Positions 5,428 to 6,615 of a stretch of 6,615 bases of DNA are shown here, piece after piece. Numbering within the stretch: position 1 is the first letter of the stretch; each line of letters opens with the position of its first letter. A program made the position numbers and the translations under genes. This DNA comes from Bifidobacterium breve (GTDB lineage: Bacteria; Actinomycetota; Acidimicrobiia; IMCC26256; PALSA-555). The stretch is taken from NCBI GenBank assembly GCA_945889545.1, contig CAMDCC010000174.1, positions 1 through 6,615 on the forward strand. Reading direction: 5' to 3'. The notes beneath the pieces are model-generated. The model was not told where the DNA came from. It saw nothing but the letters and a program-made list of their open reading frames with translations, and made no database searches.

Positions 5428-6615
5428 TCAGCTGACGACGCCAGCGGCGCGCAGCTCTTCGATCTGGTCACCGAGGCCGAGCTCGCTCAGGATCGCGTCG
5501 GTGTGTTGGCCGAGGTCCGGTGCCGGCGAACCCAGGTGCGCTGGTGTTGCTTCGAACTGCGCCGGGTGGCGCGGTTGGCGCACGGCGCCGACCGTCGGGT
5601 GCTCGGACTCGACGAGCAGTCCGATCGCTTCGGCATGGGGATCCGCACCCAGCTCCTCCGGTCGTATCACCACGCCGCAGGGCACGCGCTCGGCCTCGAG
5701 TCGCGTCATTGCGTCCTTGGTGGACATCGTTGCTGCGGCGTCGTAGCACTGCTCGACCAACGCGTTCGTCATCTCTCGGTTACGAATCCGTTCGGTGATC
5801 GTCGCGACGCGGGGATCGTCGTAGCCGTCGACGCTGAACGCGCGGCACAGGCCCGCGAAGTCGGCGTCGGATGTTGGGGTCGCGACGCCCCACCCATCGG
5901 TGAACTGCAGCGGACGAAAGGTGGAGACAAAGCTGGATGGTTGTGTGCCGTCGGCCATCAACAGCACCTCGTTGCCGGCTGCGTCGATCCAGAGGAACGA
6001 CACGATCGCGTCCAACATCGAGAGGTGGAGGTGTTGGCCGCCGGCGCCGCGCTCGCGCGCGAAGAGCGCTGCGGTGATCGCCTGCGCCGCGTAGAGGGCG
6101 GTGACCTTGTCGGCTGCGGTCTGGCGGAGGAACTGCGGCTGGCCGGTCGTCGGATCACCCTGATTCGCGGCGAACCCGCCGTAGGCCTGGATGACGGTGT
6201 CGTACGCACCCTTGTGTGCGTACGGTCCTACTGGTCCAAAGCCCGAGAGCGACGCGTACACGAGGTTGGGGTTCTCAGGCCGAAGGTCGTCGTATCCGAC
6301 GCCGAGGCGCTCGACCACTCCCGGCCGGTAGTTCTGCACGACCACGTCGACGTCGCGGGCAAGGCGTCGGACGATGTCGCGTCCCTGTTCTGTGTGCACG
6401 TCGACCGCGATCGACCGCTTGCCGCGATTGCACATGAGGAAGAGCGCGCTCATGCCGTTCACCGACACACCGACCCAACGCCCGATGTCGCCGATGCCCG
6501 GTCGCTCGACCTTGATCACCTCGGCGCCCTGGTCGGCGAGCATTGTGACCGCGTACGGACCGGTGGCGGCGATCGACAGGTCGAGCACGCGCATGCCGGC
6601 AAGTGGTCCCGTCGC
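5428..6615 (-). CDS. CaiB/BaiF family III CoA-transferase, 5' end outside window
   Basis: At least 388 residues from the first in-window ATG (6594). The frame stays open to the edge, and the seven codons before that ATG read ATGPLAG, the usual lead-in to the family's xxPLxGxRVLDLS start. The true start is therefore probably outside, and the gene is 5'-partial here. Numbered from that ATG, the family signatures are RVLDLSIAATGPYAVTMLADQGAEVIKVERPG (2-33), NRGKRSIAVDV (56-66), NYRPGVVERLGVGYDDL (88-104), YASLSGFGPVGPYA (113-126) and AADKVTALYAAQAITAALFARERGAGGQ (160-187). D162 aligns with the catalytic aspartate that forms the acyl-anhydride intermediate. The enzyme moves CoA between carboxylic acids, or acts as a racemase in related branches. 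The substrate is unknown. It ends 45 bp before the LLM oxidoreductase, so the two are probably co-transcribed in an acid or xenobiotic degradation operon. Confidence 0.92.
   Translation of the reverse strand, partial: ATGPLAGMRVLDLSIAATGPYAVTMLADQGAEVIKVERPGIGDIGRWVGVSVNGMSALFLMCNRGKRSIAVDVHTEQGRDIVRRLARDVDVVVQNYRPGVVERLGVGYDDLRPENPNLVYASLSGFGPVGPYAHKGAYDTVIQAYGGFAANQGDPTTGQPQFLRQTAADKVTALYAAQAITAALFARERGAGGQHLHLSMLDAIVSFLWIDAAGNEVLLMADGTQPSSFVSTFRPLQFTDGWGVATPTSDADFAGLCRAFSVDGYDDPRVATITERIRNREMTNALVEQCYDAAATMSTKDAMTRLEAERVPCGVVIRPEELGADPHAEAIGLLVESEHPTVGAVRQPRHPAQFEATPAHLGSPAPDLGQHTDAILSELGLGDQIEELRAAGVVS

Overview
This 6.6-kb window is GC-rich, with dense coding and strong G/C preference at third codon positions. 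The gene set (a DUF222/13E12-type HNH nuclease, an F420-type LLM oxidoreductase, an actinobacterial-style PhoD phosphatase, a CaiB/BaiF CoA-transferase) and an apparently leaderless promoter point to an actinobacterium. Acidimicrobiia or a relative is plausible, but this is inferred from gene content only. No RNA genes, CRISPR array or transposase gene are visible.

Left part (1-1604). The window opens inside a tandem array of a 14-bp unit: nine copies plus a partial one. It ends in an inverted copy of the same unit, so the last repeat and the inverted copy form a perfect 14-bp hairpin stem. The array lies downstream of a minus-strand HNH endonuclease gene (248-1336). That gene has an almost ideal sigma70-type promoter (TTGACA, 17 bp, TATGAT) only 8 bp from its ATG, so its mRNA is probably leaderless. 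The 230-bp region beyond the promoter has no convincing gene but holds twin heptamers, a 12-bp palindrome and a second 14-bp tandem repeat.

Middle part (1605-4441). Two plus-strand genes follow: a DUF2252 protein with kinase-like GDLH/NDFDE motifs and a PhoD-type phosphatase. The DUF2252 frame stops at a TAA (2868-2870), yet the same frame continues beyond it for 23 well-formed codons. It ends at a TGA that overlaps the phoD ATG in a classic ATGA junction. The simplest reading is that a nonsense mutation, or a base-call error, has removed the last 24 residues of a gene that was translationally coupled to phoD.

Right part (4465-6615). Two minus-strand genes converge on phoD with only 23 bp between the stop codons. 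A family III CoA-transferase, whose 5' end lies outside the window, is followed 34 bp after its stop by the AGGAGG ribosome site of an LLM-class flavin/F420-dependent oxidoreductase. They look like part of an acyl-CoA catabolic operon. A small 12-bp tandem repeat fills the gap between them.

Most of the coding content belongs to recognisable families. The items most worth checking are the interrupted DUF2252 C-terminus, the hairpin-arm repeat array and the leaderless promoter of the HNH gene.
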